The translations under genes and the position numbers were made by a program. From the NCBI RefSeq assembly GCF_029263155.1, contig NZ_JAJCYB010000099.1, forward strand, positions 62,001-126,000: a stretch of 64,000 nucleotides of DNA, in the 5' to 3' direction. The DNA comes from Pseudonocardia sp. (lineage in GTDB: Bacteria; Actinomycetota; Actinomycetes; Mycobacteriales; Pseudonocardiaceae). Shown here piece after piece: positions 36,680 through 44,551 of the stretch (its first letter is position 1; each line of letters starts with the position of its first letter). Below the pieces are notes generated by a model that did not search any database, was not told the origin of the DNA, and saw only the letters and a program-made list of their open reading frames with translations.

Positions 36680-38013
36680 GGCCGCACCGCCGGGGCCGGG
36701 GCGCTCGTCGCCGTGCGGTTCCGGATCAGCAGCAGGGCCCCGGCGGCGATCACGCCGGGGATCGCGAAGGCCAGGAAGTTGGCGTAGAGGGGGACGCCTG
36801 CGGTGAGCAGGACCCCGCCGAGCAGCGGTCCGATGATCGCGCCGATGCGGCCGACCCCCAGCGCCCAGCCGATCCCGGCCGAGCGGGCGTGCCCGGGGTA
36901 GAACTGGGCGGCGTAGGCGTTGGCGAAGATCTGCGCGGCGAAGGTCGCGCCGCCGCCCAGCGCGACCGCGGCGTAGACCCACAGCAGGTTGCTGTCGCCG
37001 AGGAAGCCGAGTGCGCCGACGAAGGCCGCGGCCACGAGGTAACTGACGACCAGCACCAGCCGCGTGCCGTAGCGGTCGGACAGGTACCCGCCGACCCAGG
37101 TGATGACGATGCCCGCGAGGAAGAGCGTCATCAGGAACGACAGGCTCGACCCCAGGGGGTACCCGGCCTCGATCATGAGCTGGGGCAGCCAGGTGAGCAG
37201 CCCGTAGATCATCAGCAGCACCATGAAGAACGCGATCCACAACATCGCCGTGTTCACGCCGTTCCCGTCGCGGAACAGGCTCGCGACCGGCGAGGCGGCG
37301 GCGGTCTCCCGGTCCGGTCCCCGCACCGTGAGCTCGCCGTCGGGGGGCAGGCCGGGGTCGAGCGCACGCAGGGTCCTCCCGAGCTCGTCGGTGCGGCCGC
37401 GGCGGACCAGGAACGCCGGCGCCTCGGGCAGGTACCTGATCAGCAGTGGCACCACGAGCAGCGGCAGGGCGCCCACCAGGTAGAGCGAGCGCCACCCGTA
37501 GGCCGGGATGAACACCACCCCGATCAGCGCCGCGGCGATGCCACCGACCATGTAGCCGCTGAACATGACGCTGACCAACGTGCTGCGCAGCCGCGCGGGC
37601 GCGTACTCGGTGACCAGCGCGACCGCGTTCGGCATCACGCCGCCCAGCCCGAGACCGGCCAGGAACCGGTAGATCCCGACCTCCCACGGCGAGGTCGCGA
37701 GGAACACCGCACCGGTGAAGACCGTGTACAACACGACACACGCGATGATCGGCATCCGCCTGCCGACCCGGTCGGCGAGCGCACCGAACGCCATCGCGCC
37801 GAGCATCATCCCGACCAGGGCACTGCTGCCGATCAGGCCGGCGGCGGCCGGGCTGATGCCGAACTCGGCGATCATGCTCGGGACGGCGGCCCCGTAGATC
37901 GTCAGGTCGTAGCCGTCGAACAGGATCACCAGCCCGCACAGGGCGACGATCCGCATGTGGAACCGACCGAATCGGCTGCGGCCTATGGTCGTATCCAGGT
38001 CTACTGGTTGCAC
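36676..38013 (-). CDS. aromatic acid:H+ symporter (AAHS-type MFS)
   Basis: A 445-residue MFS permease with twelve predicted helices. The AAHS signature is seen in the first helix as ILFDGYDLTIYGAAVPSM, and the loop-2 motif is GALADRVGRRMPII. It probably imports a benzoate-type acid for the adjacent monooxygenase. The GTG start at 38013 has GAGGTGGG just before it. It is first of a three-gene operon and divergent from an IclR gene. Confidence 0.9.
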   Translation of the reverse strand: MQPVDLDTTIGRSRFGRFHMRIVALCGLVILFDGYDLTIYGAAVPSMIAEFGISPAAAGLIGSSALVGMMLGAMAFGALADRVGRRMPIIACVVLYTVFTGAVFLATSPWEVGIYRFLAGLGLGGVMPNAVALVTEYAPARLRSTLVSVMFSGYMVGGIAAALIGVVFIPAYGWRSLYLVGALPLLVVPLLIRYLPEAPAFLVRRGRTDELGRTLRALDPGLPPDGELTVRGPDRETAAASPVASLFRDGNGVNTAMLWIAFFMVLLMIYGLLTWLPQLMIEAGYPLGSSLSFLMTLFLAGIVITWVGGYLSDRYGTRLVLVVSYLVAAAFVGALGFLGDSNLLWVYAAVALGGGATFAAQIFANAYAAQFYPGHARSAGIGWALGVGRIGAIIGPLLGGVLLTAGVPLYANFLAFAIPGVIAAGALLLIRNRTATSAPAPAVRP

Positions 38014-38082
38014 GGGACCCACCTCGTCGTCGGGGCTGAGCGGGCACCGTCGCACCCCTCGACAGCGGTGACGTAGCACCGT

Positions 38083-38099
38083 GTTCCAGTCACTGAAAC
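38083..38099. promoter_or_regulatory. palindromic site between AAHS operon and IclR gene
   Basis: GTTCCAGTCACTGAAAC is a 17-bp palindrome with one mismatched pair around a central C. It lies in the 142-bp divergent region and is less GC-rich than its surroundings. IclR regulators commonly bind such sites, so it is a good candidate operator for both directions. Confidence 0.55.
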
Positions 38100-38155
38100 G
38101 GGATCGCGCGGCATGATGGCCGGGCCCCAACCCCTGCCGAGGAGACGGAGATCCG

Positions 38156-38932
38156 GTGACGACCCCGCACCCCCAGCAAGGCGTCCAGTCCATCGAGATC
38201 GGGATGCGGGTGCTCACGGCCCTCGAACGCGGTGGCGGTCCGATGCCGCTGTCGCGGATCGCCACCGACAGCGGCCTGCAGCCGAGCAAGGCCCACCGCT
38301 ACCTGGTGAGCCTGCTGCGTACCGGGCTGGTCTCGCAGGAGGTCGGCACCGGCCTCTACAACCTCGGCCCGGCCGCCCGCCGCCTCGGCGTCGAGGCGCT
38401 GCGCCGTGTCGACGAGGTGGGAACGGCCTCGCGGCACGCCTGCGCGCTGCGCGACCGCACCGGGCACACCGTCTACCTCGCGGTCTGGACCGACGCCGGT
38501 CCGAGCCTGGTGCGCCAGGACCACGGCTGGCATCCGCTGCCGATCCTGGTCCGGGTCGGGTCGATCCTGCCGATCACCGACTCGTCGCTCGGGCGCGCGT
38601 TCCTCGCCTATCTCCCCGAGCCGCTCACCCGCCCGATCCTGCAGGCTCAGCTGCAGCGGAAGGAGACCTCGGAGGTCCCGCCCGATCGGCTCGCCGAGCT
38701 GCTCGCCGAGGTCCGCCGCACCGGCCTGGCCGCGGTGCGCGGCAGCGTCATCGCCGGTCTCAACGTCATCTCGTCGCCGGTGTTCGGTGCGGGCGGCGGT
38801 CTCGAGGTCGTCATGGGCGTCGCCATGCCGGCCCGGTTCGACGGCGATCTCGACGTCCGCCGCATCGGGGACGCGCTGCTCGCCACGACCGGTGCCGTCT
38901 CGATCGAGCTGGGCGGCGCCGACCAGGCCTGA
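38156..38932 (+). CDS. IclR-family regulator 1
   Basis: A 258-residue IclR-type regulator. N-terminal winged helix-turn-helix: PLSRIATDSGLQPSKAHRYLVSLLRTGLV. The C-terminal effector domain (about residue 80 on) resembles a GAF-like fold with YLAVWTDAGPSLVRQDHG and LNVISSPVFGAGGGLEVVMGVAM. It is divergent from the aromatic acid operon and probably responds to the transported acid or a ring metabolite. The GTG start follows GGAGACGGAG. Confidence 0.9.
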   Translation: MTTPHPQQGVQSIEIGMRVLTALERGGGPMPLSRIATDSGLQPSKAHRYLVSLLRTGLVSQEVGTGLYNLGPAARRLGVEALRRVDEVGTASRHACALRDRTGHTVYLAVWTDAGPSLVRQDHGWHPLPILVRVGSILPITDSSLGRAFLAYLPEPLTRPILQAQLQRKETSEVPPDRLAELLAEVRRTGLAAVRGSVIAGLNVISSPVFGAGGGLEVVMGVAMPARFDGDLDVRRIGDALLATTGAVSIELGGADQA

Positions 38933-38937
38933 CGGCG

Positions 38938-38971
38938 TTCTACATTACGTATTGCGTTACACAATGCAGAA
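38938..38971. promoter_or_regulatory. 34-bp imperfect AT-rich palindrome before IclR gene 2
   Basis: The site begins TTCTACATT and ends AATGCAGAA, with 24 of 34 bases symmetric. An inner ATTGCG/CACAAT pair lies within. It is conspicuously AT-rich for this genome and lies about 75 bp upstream of the second IclR gene. It is likely an autoregulatory operator or promoter. Confidence 0.55.
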
Positions 38972-39043
38972 TCGTAGGGTCGGCAGGGCCCTGTCGACGC
39001 CGGAGCGCGGCGGGTGATCTCGGAGCGGAGAGAGGACCACCGC

Positions 39044-39817
39044 ATGAGCGACGTCGAGGTGCCGACGGTGTCCGACGGTGCGCCCTCCAAGCTCGGTCGG
39101 GCGCTTCGCCTGCTCAGGGCGTTCGAACCCGGTGACACCGAGCTCAGCCTCGCGGAGCTGGTGCGCCGGACGAGTCTCCCGAAGGCCACCGCACACCGGC
39201 TGCTCGGCGAGCTCGCGGAGTGGGAACTCGTCGAGCGCAGCGGCACCGGGCACCGCCTCGGGGTCCGGCTCTTCGAACTCGGTGCCCTGGTCCCGCTGCA
39301 GCACCGCCTCCGCGCGGCCGCCGAGCCCTACCTCACCGACCTGTTCGAGAGCACCCGCGCCACCGTGCACCTGGCGGTGCTGGACGGCTCCGACGTGGTC
39401 TACGTGCACAAGCTCGGGAGCCGCCACTGCCCCGTCGTGCAGTCCCGGCTCGGCGGGCGGATGCCGGCGTACTGCACCGGGGTCGGGAAGGCACTGCTCG
39501 CCCACGCCCCGCCCGCCACGGTGCAGCAGGTGCTGAGCGACGAGCTGGTACGGCGCACCCCGCGCACCGTCGTGGCCCCCGGCCTGGTCCTGCGCGAGCT
39601 GCGGGCGGCGCGCGGGCGCGGCTTCGCCGTCGAGCACGAGGAGTCCACGCGCGGCATCGGCTGCGTCGCGGCGCCCGTGCTCGGGACCGACCGGCAGGCG
39701 ATGGCCGCCGTGTCGGTCACCGGATGGGCCCACCGGCTCGACGTCGACCGGCTCGCACCGGCGGTGCGTGCGGCGGCTCTGGGCATCGCACGGGCCGTGC
39801 AGCACACGAGCGCGTGA
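39044..39817 (+). CDS. IclR-family regulator 2
   Basis: A 257-residue IclR-family protein. The winged helix part is LSLAELVRRTSLPKATAHRLLGELAEWELVERS; the effector domain includes HLAVLDGSDVVYVHKLGSRH, PAYCTGVGKALLAH and RGIGCVAAPVLG. The ATG at 39044 is preceded by GAGAGAGG; a GTG 30 bp upstream is an alternative. It lies directly after IclR 1 in the same direction but is not closely similar to it. The target is unknown. Confidence 0.9.
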   Translation: MSDVEVPTVSDGAPSKLGRALRLLRAFEPGDTELSLAELVRRTSLPKATAHRLLGELAEWELVERSGTGHRLGVRLFELGALVPLQHRLRAAAEPYLTDLFESTRATVHLAVLDGSDVVYVHKLGSRHCPVVQSRLGGRMPAYCTGVGKALLAHAPPATVQQVLSDELVRRTPRTVVAPGLVLRELRAARGRGFAVEHEESTRGIGCVAAPVLGTDRQAMAAVSVTGWAHRLDVDRLAPAVRAAALGIARAVQHTSA

Positions 39818-39859
39818 CCCGGCACGCGGCGGAGCCGGATCGGCACCGCCCCGAAGTGC

Positions 39860-40672
39860 TCAGCGACTGGCCGCTCGCCGGTACTGGTGGTTGGCCAGCG
39901 GCACGAAGACCGCCAGGATGATCACGACCCAGATCAGCGTGTAGAGCTCCGGGTTGGCCAGGGACCATGCCGTGGACGGGACCGCGTCGGGGTTCGGATC
40001 GGGGTTGCCGAACAGGTCGCGCGCGGACTGCGTGACCGCCGAGACCGGGTTCCACTCGGCGAACGTGCGCAGCGGGCCGGGCAGCGTGTCGAGCGGCACG
40101 AACGTGTTGGCCGCGAACGTGAGCGGGAAGGTGACGATGAACGACGCGTTGTTGACGACCTCCGGGCTCGGCACCAGCAGCCCGACCCACGCCATCACCC
40201 ACGAGATCGCGTAGGCGAACAGCAGGAGCAGCAGGAATCCGGCCAGCGCCTCGCCGACCGAGGTGTTGATGCGCCAGCCGATGAGCAGCCCGGTCAGCGA
40301 CATCACGATCAGCACGATCACGTTGTTGAGGACGTCGGACAGCGTGCGCCCGGTGAGCACCGCCGAGGGCGCCATCGGCAGTGACCGGAACCGGTCGACG
40401 ATCCCCTTGCGGACGTCCTCGGCCATCGCCGCCCCGGTGATCGTGGCCCCCAGCACGACGGTCTGGGCGAAGATGCCGGCCATCAGGAACTCGCGGTACC
40501 CCGAACCGCCGCCGGCCGGGTCGATCGCGCCGCCGAAGACGTAGGCGAACAGCAGCACGAACATGATCGGCGACAGCGTGGTGAAGACCAGCAGGTCGGG
40601 CACCCGCTTGATCTTGATCAGGTTGCGCTTGGCCACCACGGCCGAGTCGGACACGACATCGAGCACGCTCAT
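39860..40672 (-). CDS. ABC-2 type permease (DrrB-like)
   Basis: A 270-residue ABC-2 membrane subunit with about six helices. The start LDVVSDSAVVAKRNLIKIKR, then FAYVFGGAID and MAEDVRKGIVDRFRSLPMAPSAVLTGR, match daunorubicin-resistance DrrB permeases. It pairs with the ATPase encoded just before it on the same strand (ATGA overlap). The exported compound is unknown. Confidence 0.9.
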   Translation of the reverse strand: MSVLDVVSDSAVVAKRNLIKIKRVPDLLVFTTLSPIMFVLLFAYVFGGAIDPAGGGSGYREFLMAGIFAQTVVLGATITGAAMAEDVRKGIVDRFRSLPMAPSAVLTGRTLSDVLNNVIVLIVMSLTGLLIGWRINTSVGEALAGFLLLLLFAYAISWVMAWVGLLVPSPEVVNNASFIVTFPLTFAANTFVPLDTLPGPLRTFAEWNPVSAVTQSARDLFGNPDPNPDAVPSTAWSLANPELYTLIWVVIILAVFVPLANHQYRRAASR

Positions 40673-41622
40673 GGACCGTCCTCCGTGGCGCCCTGCCCGG
40701 TGAGGGTGAGGAACACGTCGTCGAGCGTGGGCCGGCGCAGACCGGCGTCGTCGACCGGCACGCCGGCGTCGGCGATCCGGCCGAGCGCCTCGCGGAGCAG
40801 GTCGACCCCGCCGGTGACCGGCATGAGCACGCAGCGCCGGTGCTCGTCGAGCACGGGCGCGGCCACCCCGAGCGGGGCCAGCAGCGCACCCACCTCGCCG
40901 AGCCGCCCGACGTCGGTGACGGTGATCTCCAGCCGCTCGCCCCCGACCTGCGCCTTGAGCTGGTCGGCGGTACCGCGCGCGATGACCCGGCCGTGGTCGA
41001 TCACGACGATGTCGTCGGCGAGGACGTCGGCCTCCTCCAGGTACTGCGTGGTCAGCAGCAGCGTGGTGCCCCCGGCCACGAGCTTCTGGATCACCGCCCA
41101 CATGTCGGTGCGGCTGCGGGGGTCCAGGCCCGTGGTGGGCTCGTCGAGGAAGAGCACCGGAGGGGCCGCGACCAGCGCGCCCGCGAGGTCGAGCCGGCGC
41201 CGCATGCCGCCGGAGTAGGTGCGGGCCGGGCGGTTGCCCGCGTCGACCAGGTCGAACTGGGCCAGCAGCTCCCGCGCCCGCTCCCGGCTCCGCCTGCGGC
41301 CCAGGTGGTAGAGGCGGCCGATCATGTCGAGGTTCTCGTAGCCGGTGAGGTACTCGTCGACGGCGGCGTACTGCCCGGACAGGCCGAGCCTGCGTCGCAC
41401 GGACCCCGGATCGCGCAGTACGTCGATCCCGCCCACCTCGGCCTGCCCGGCGTCGGGTGCCAGCAACGTGGTGAGGATGCGCACGACCGTGGTCTTGCCG
41501 GCGCCGTTGGGACCCAGCAGACCCAGCACCGTGCCCTCGGGCACGGCGATGTCCACGCCGTCGAGCGCGGTGACGCTCCCGTAGCGCTTCACCAGGCCCG
41601 AGGCCCGGATCGCGTCCTTCAT
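40669..41622 (-). CDS. ABC exporter ATPase (DrrA-like)
   Basis: A 317-residue ATPase with Walker A GPNGAGKTTVV, signature YSGGMRRRLDLAGAL, Walker B VLFLDEPTTGLD and H-loop TTQYLEEAD. The C-terminal part (about residue 230 on) has the DUF4162-like extension typical of DrrA, ending RPTLDDVFLTLTG. With the DrrB-like permease it would export a drug, lipid or secondary metabolite. No biosynthetic genes are next to it. Confidence 0.92.
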   Translation of the reverse strand: MKDAIRASGLVKRYGSVTALDGVDIAVPEGTVLGLLGPNGAGKTTVVRILTTLLAPDAGQAEVGGIDVLRDPGSVRRRLGLSGQYAAVDEYLTGYENLDMIGRLYHLGRRRSRERARELLAQFDLVDAGNRPARTYSGGMRRRLDLAGALVAAPPVLFLDEPTTGLDPRSRTDMWAVIQKLVAGGTTLLLTTQYLEEADVLADDIVVIDHGRVIARGTADQLKAQVGGERLEITVTDVGRLGEVGALLAPLGVAAPVLDEHRRCVLMPVTGGVDLLREALGRIADAGVPVDDAGLRRPTLDDVFLTLTGQGATEDGP

Positions 41623-41703
41623 GGCACCCCCCGGTCGTGTCGGGGCCCACTGTGCCCGAACCCCCCGACAATCTCGTGGAGGTTTCGGACCAGGATGGTG
41701 CGC

Positions 41704-42693
41704 ATGACGGTGCGCTGGGGAATCGTGGGTCCGGGCCGGATCGCGGCGAAGGTCGTGGCGGACTTCCCGCACGTGCCCGGTGCGGAGGTGGTGGCCGTGG
41801 CCTCCCGCTCGGCCGAGCGGGCCGGCCGGTTCGCCGCGGAGCACGGCATCGGCCGGGCGCACGGCTCGTACCGCGCGATCGTCGACGACGACGGGGTCGA
41901 CGTCCTCTACATCGCCACCCCGCACCCCCAGCACCGGGCGATCGCGCTCGCCGCGCTGCGGGCGGGCAAGGCCGTACTCGTGGAGAAGGCGTTCACCGTG
42001 ACCCCTGCCGCCACCCGCGAGATCGTCGCCGTCGCCGCGGAGACCGGAACCTTCGCGATGGAGGCGATGTGGACCCGGTTCCAGCCGGCGATCGTCCGGA
42101 TGCGGGAGCTGCTGGCCGACGGCGCGATCGGGGAGGTGCAGTCCGTGCAGGCCGATCTCGGGGCCCAGCACCCCACCGATCCCGCGGATCGCTTCTACGA
42201 CCCGTCCGTCGGGGGAGGGGCATTGTTCGACGTCGGCGTGTACCCGATCTCGTTCGCACAGATGGTCCTGGGCACCCCACGGACCGTCACCGCACACGGG
42301 GTGCTGAGCGAGACCGGCGTGGACGTGGAGGAGGCGATGCTGCTCGGCTGGCCCGGCGGACGCAGCGCGTCGCTGCTGGCGTCGCTGCGCTGTGCCACAC
42401 CCGGCCGGGCGCGCGTCGTCGGCACCGAGGGATGGATCGACGTGCCACCGCGCTTCCACCACCCGTCGCAGATCGTGCTGTGCCGCAACGGGTCCGAGCC
42501 GCGGACCGTCGAGGCGCCTGCCACCGGGGCCGGGTACGCCCACGAGCTGCGGGAGGTGACCGACTGCGTCGCCGCCGGGCGGACCGAGAGCACCGTGATG
42601 CCGCTCGCGGACACCGTGATCGTGCAGGACGTGATGGACGAGGTGGCGCGGCAGCTCGGGATGGCCGTGCGGGAGGGCCCCGCCGAGCTGTAG
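41704..42693 (+). CDS. Gfo/Idh/MocA-family oxidoreductase (dihydrodiol dehydrogenase-like)
   Basis: A 329-residue oxidoreductase. N-terminal Rossmann motif WGIVGPGRIAAKV and the family EKA motif (VLVEKAFTVTP). The MEAMWTRFQPAI and GGALFDVGVYPISFAQ segments resemble dihydrodiol/D-xylose dehydrogenase-like members. The substrate is unknown. CAGGAT lies seven bases before the ATG and may be a leaderless -10 box. It is divergent from the DrrAB genes. Confidence 0.88.
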   Translation: MTVRWGIVGPGRIAAKVVADFPHVPGAEVVAVASRSAERAGRFAAEHGIGRAHGSYRAIVDDDGVDVLYIATPHPQHRAIALAALRAGKAVLVEKAFTVTPAATREIVAVAAETGTFAMEAMWTRFQPAIVRMRELLADGAIGEVQSVQADLGAQHPTDPADRFYDPSVGGGALFDVGVYPISFAQMVLGTPRTVTAHGVLSETGVDVEEAMLLGWPGGRSASLLASLRCATPGRARVVGTEGWIDVPPRFHHPSQIVLCRNGSEPRTVEAPATGAGYAHELREVTDCVAAGRTESTVMPLADTVIVQDVMDEVARQLGMAVREGPAEL

Positions 42694-42706
42694 CGGGGGG
42701 TCGGCC

Positions 42707-42743
42707 GGAGAGACCGTCCACCCCCTCCTGCGGAGGTCTCTCC
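42707..42743 (+). terminator. probable terminator of the oxidoreductase gene
   Basis: GGAGAGACC (42707-42715) and GGTCTCTCC (42735-42743) form a perfect 9-bp stem 14 bases after the stop codon. There is no U-tract. Confidence 0.6.
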
Positions 42744-42776
42744 GTGCCGGAACCAGAGCTATACCCACGGTCGGGC

Positions 42777-42874
42777 GCGCACAACTCGGCCATGCCCCGC
42801 ATTCGTCCGGCGGACAGCGACACGTCGCTGGGTGGACACCGCGTGACGGCGCGGGCCCGGATGGCCGAGTGCGC
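42777..42874. repeat. long-loop inverted repeat upstream of AraC gene
   Basis: CTCGGCCAT (42785-42793) and ATGGCCGAG (42861-42869) are perfect inverted copies, flanked by GCGCA and TGCGC with a 3-base offset. The 67-bp spacing is about six helical turns, which would suit DNA looping by an AraC-type regulator. The sequence alone does not prove this. Confidence 0.4.
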
Positions 42875-42926
42875 GGGACACCGCCCTCCCCGTAGCGTCC
42901 CCCGCGCAGCCGGCGAGGGGAACACC

Positions 42927-43898
42927 GTGACGGACTCGTTGATGCGACTGCACATCTCGACCGGCGACCCCGACGAGGCACACCAGTGGCTCAGCGACGC
43001 CTACGCCGACCACCGGGTCACCCTGTCCGGCCGGAGCACGGCGTTCCGCTTCACCCACAGCGTGGCCGACTGCGGACTGCTCAAGGTCGGGGTGGCCCGC
43101 CACACCATGACGCTGCACGGCACCTGGGAGCCCCTCGACGACATCATGCTGTTCAGCCACCTGCTCACCGGCCGGTTCACGATCCGCTCGCCGCACGACG
43201 AGGTGGCGGCCGGCCCCGGTGACGTGTTCGGCTACGACCCGGACACCCTGATGCAGGTCGAGTGGAACGACATCAAGATGGCCCAGGTCCGCATCCAGCG
43301 CTCGGCGATGGAACGGCTGGCCGCCGAGATGCTCGGGGACGACCGCGGCTCGGTCCCCGTCGGTTTCGACCTCGCCCGCCCGGTCACCGCGGCGAAGGCC
43401 GTGCACTGGAAACGGCTGATGCAGTACGTCACCACCGACGTCGCCACGAGCCCGGGCGTGCACGGCAGCCCTCTGGTGATGCGGCACGTGCAGCGCCTGG
43501 TCGTGGCCACCGCGCTGGCGACGTTCCCGAACTCGACGCTGACCGGGACACCCGTGCCGGCCGGGTACGCCTCGCCGGACGCCGTACGGCGGGCCGTCGA
43601 GTTCATCGAGGAGCACGCGGGCTCCGACATCGACCTCACGGCGGTGGCCGAGGCCGCGCACGTGGGGCCGAGGGCGCTGCAGCGGGCCTTCCGGCGCACC
43701 CTCGACATCACGCCCCTGGGCTACCTGCGCTCGGTGCGCCTCGACCGCGCGCACGCGGAACTGCGCACGGCCGACCCGGGTGCGGGCGCCACGGTCAGCG
43801 GGATCGCCGGCCGCTGGGGGTTCGGGCATCCGGGCCGGTTCGCGGCCGACTACCGCGCCCGCTTCGGCCGTTCCCCGAGCGAGACGCTGCGCAACTGA
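42927..43898 (+). CDS. AraC-family regulator
   Basis: A 323-residue regulator. The N-terminal part resembles the AraC-binding-like/cupin segment (LFSHLLTGRFTIRSPHDEVAAGPGDVFGYDP). The C-terminal double helix-turn-helix includes DIDLTAVAEAAHVGPRALQRAFRRTLDITPLGYLRSVRLDRAHAEL and AGRWGFGHPGRFAADYRARFGRSPSETLR. The GTG start is preceded by GAGGGG. Inducer and targets are unknown; the gene upstream on the same strand is a candidate. Confidence 0.92.
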   Translation: MTDSLMRLHISTGDPDEAHQWLSDAYADHRVTLSGRSTAFRFTHSVADCGLLKVGVARHTMTLHGTWEPLDDIMLFSHLLTGRFTIRSPHDEVAAGPGDVFGYDPDTLMQVEWNDIKMAQVRIQRSAMERLAAEMLGDDRGSVPVGFDLARPVTAAKAVHWKRLMQYVTTDVATSPGVHGSPLVMRHVQRLVVATALATFPNSTLTGTPVPAGYASPDAVRRAVEFIEEHAGSDIDLTAVAEAAHVGPRALQRAFRRTLDITPLGYLRSVRLDRAHAELRTADPGAGATVSGIAGRWGFGHPGRFAADYRARFGRSPSETLRN

Positions 43899-43975
43899 GC
43901 CGGATGTCGCAGATTGCGTCAGCGGCACGTTCGGGCATGCGCCACACTGGCGGCCCCGTCCCGTGAGGAGCGACG

Positions 43976-44470
43976 ATGCTCAAGATGCGCGTACTGCGGC
44001 TGGTGGTGCACGTCCGGACCCGGGAGCCGGTGCTGCTGCTCGGTGAGGTCGACGGCGAACGGTGCCTGCCGGTGTTCCTGCGCCGGGCCCAGGCGGACAT
44101 GATCGCGCTCGGCGAGCGCGGGGAGTCGGACCCCGAACTGCCCCAGGACATGCTGCTGCCCATCGTGCGCGGTCTGGGCCACGAGCTGCACGGCGTCGAG
44201 ATCGTGGCGCTGGTGGACAGCATCTTCCAGGCCGAGCTGGTGTTCGACGGCGGCACCCGCGTACAGGCCCGGCCCAGCGACGTCCTCGCGATCGCGGTGC
44301 GCGAGGGGCTGCCGATCGGGGTCGCCGACGAGATCCTCGACGAGGTGGGCCAGCCCATCGCGGACCTGTTCCCGCACGGCACCGACGCGCCGCCGGAGAA
44401 GCAGCTGGAGGACTTCAAGAAGTTCATCGACGAGGTCTCCCCCGAGGACTTCGCCCCCCCGGCGCCCTGA
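43976..44470 (+). CDS. bifunctional nuclease family protein (DUF151)
   Basis: A 164-residue BFN/DUF151 protein. Typical features are PVLLLGEVDGERCLPVFLRRAQADMI at the start, LHGVEIVALVDSIFQAELVFDG and RPSDVLAIAVREGLPI. Plant and Mycobacterium relatives are reported to have DNase/RNase activity; catalytic residues are not well defined. An acidic tail follows. The ATG is preceded by GAGGAG. It stands alone between AraC and the TPM gene. Confidence 0.9.
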   Translation: MLKMRVLRLVVHVRTREPVLLLGEVDGERCLPVFLRRAQADMIALGERGESDPELPQDMLLPIVRGLGHELHGVEIVALVDSIFQAELVFDGGTRVQARPSDVLAIAVREGLPIGVADEILDEVGQPIADLFPHGTDAPPEKQLEDFKKFIDEVSPEDFAPPAP

Positions 44471-44493
44471 ACCCGGCCCGGCCCCGGCGCCGC

Positions 44494-44522
44494 GATCACG
44501 GCGGGATGGTCGCTCGACGATC
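44494..44522. repeat. dispersed 29-bp repeat, copy 1
   Basis: This segment, beginning gatcacggcgggatggtcgc, matches 62368-62396 at 26 of 29 positions. It lies between convergent genes. The continuation ends with cccctgatc, an inverted relative of the start, so the whole may fold as a hairpin and stop transcription. Confidence 0.7.
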
Positions 44523-44551
44523 CCGGGTTGCGGCCGGCCGCCCCTGATCGT

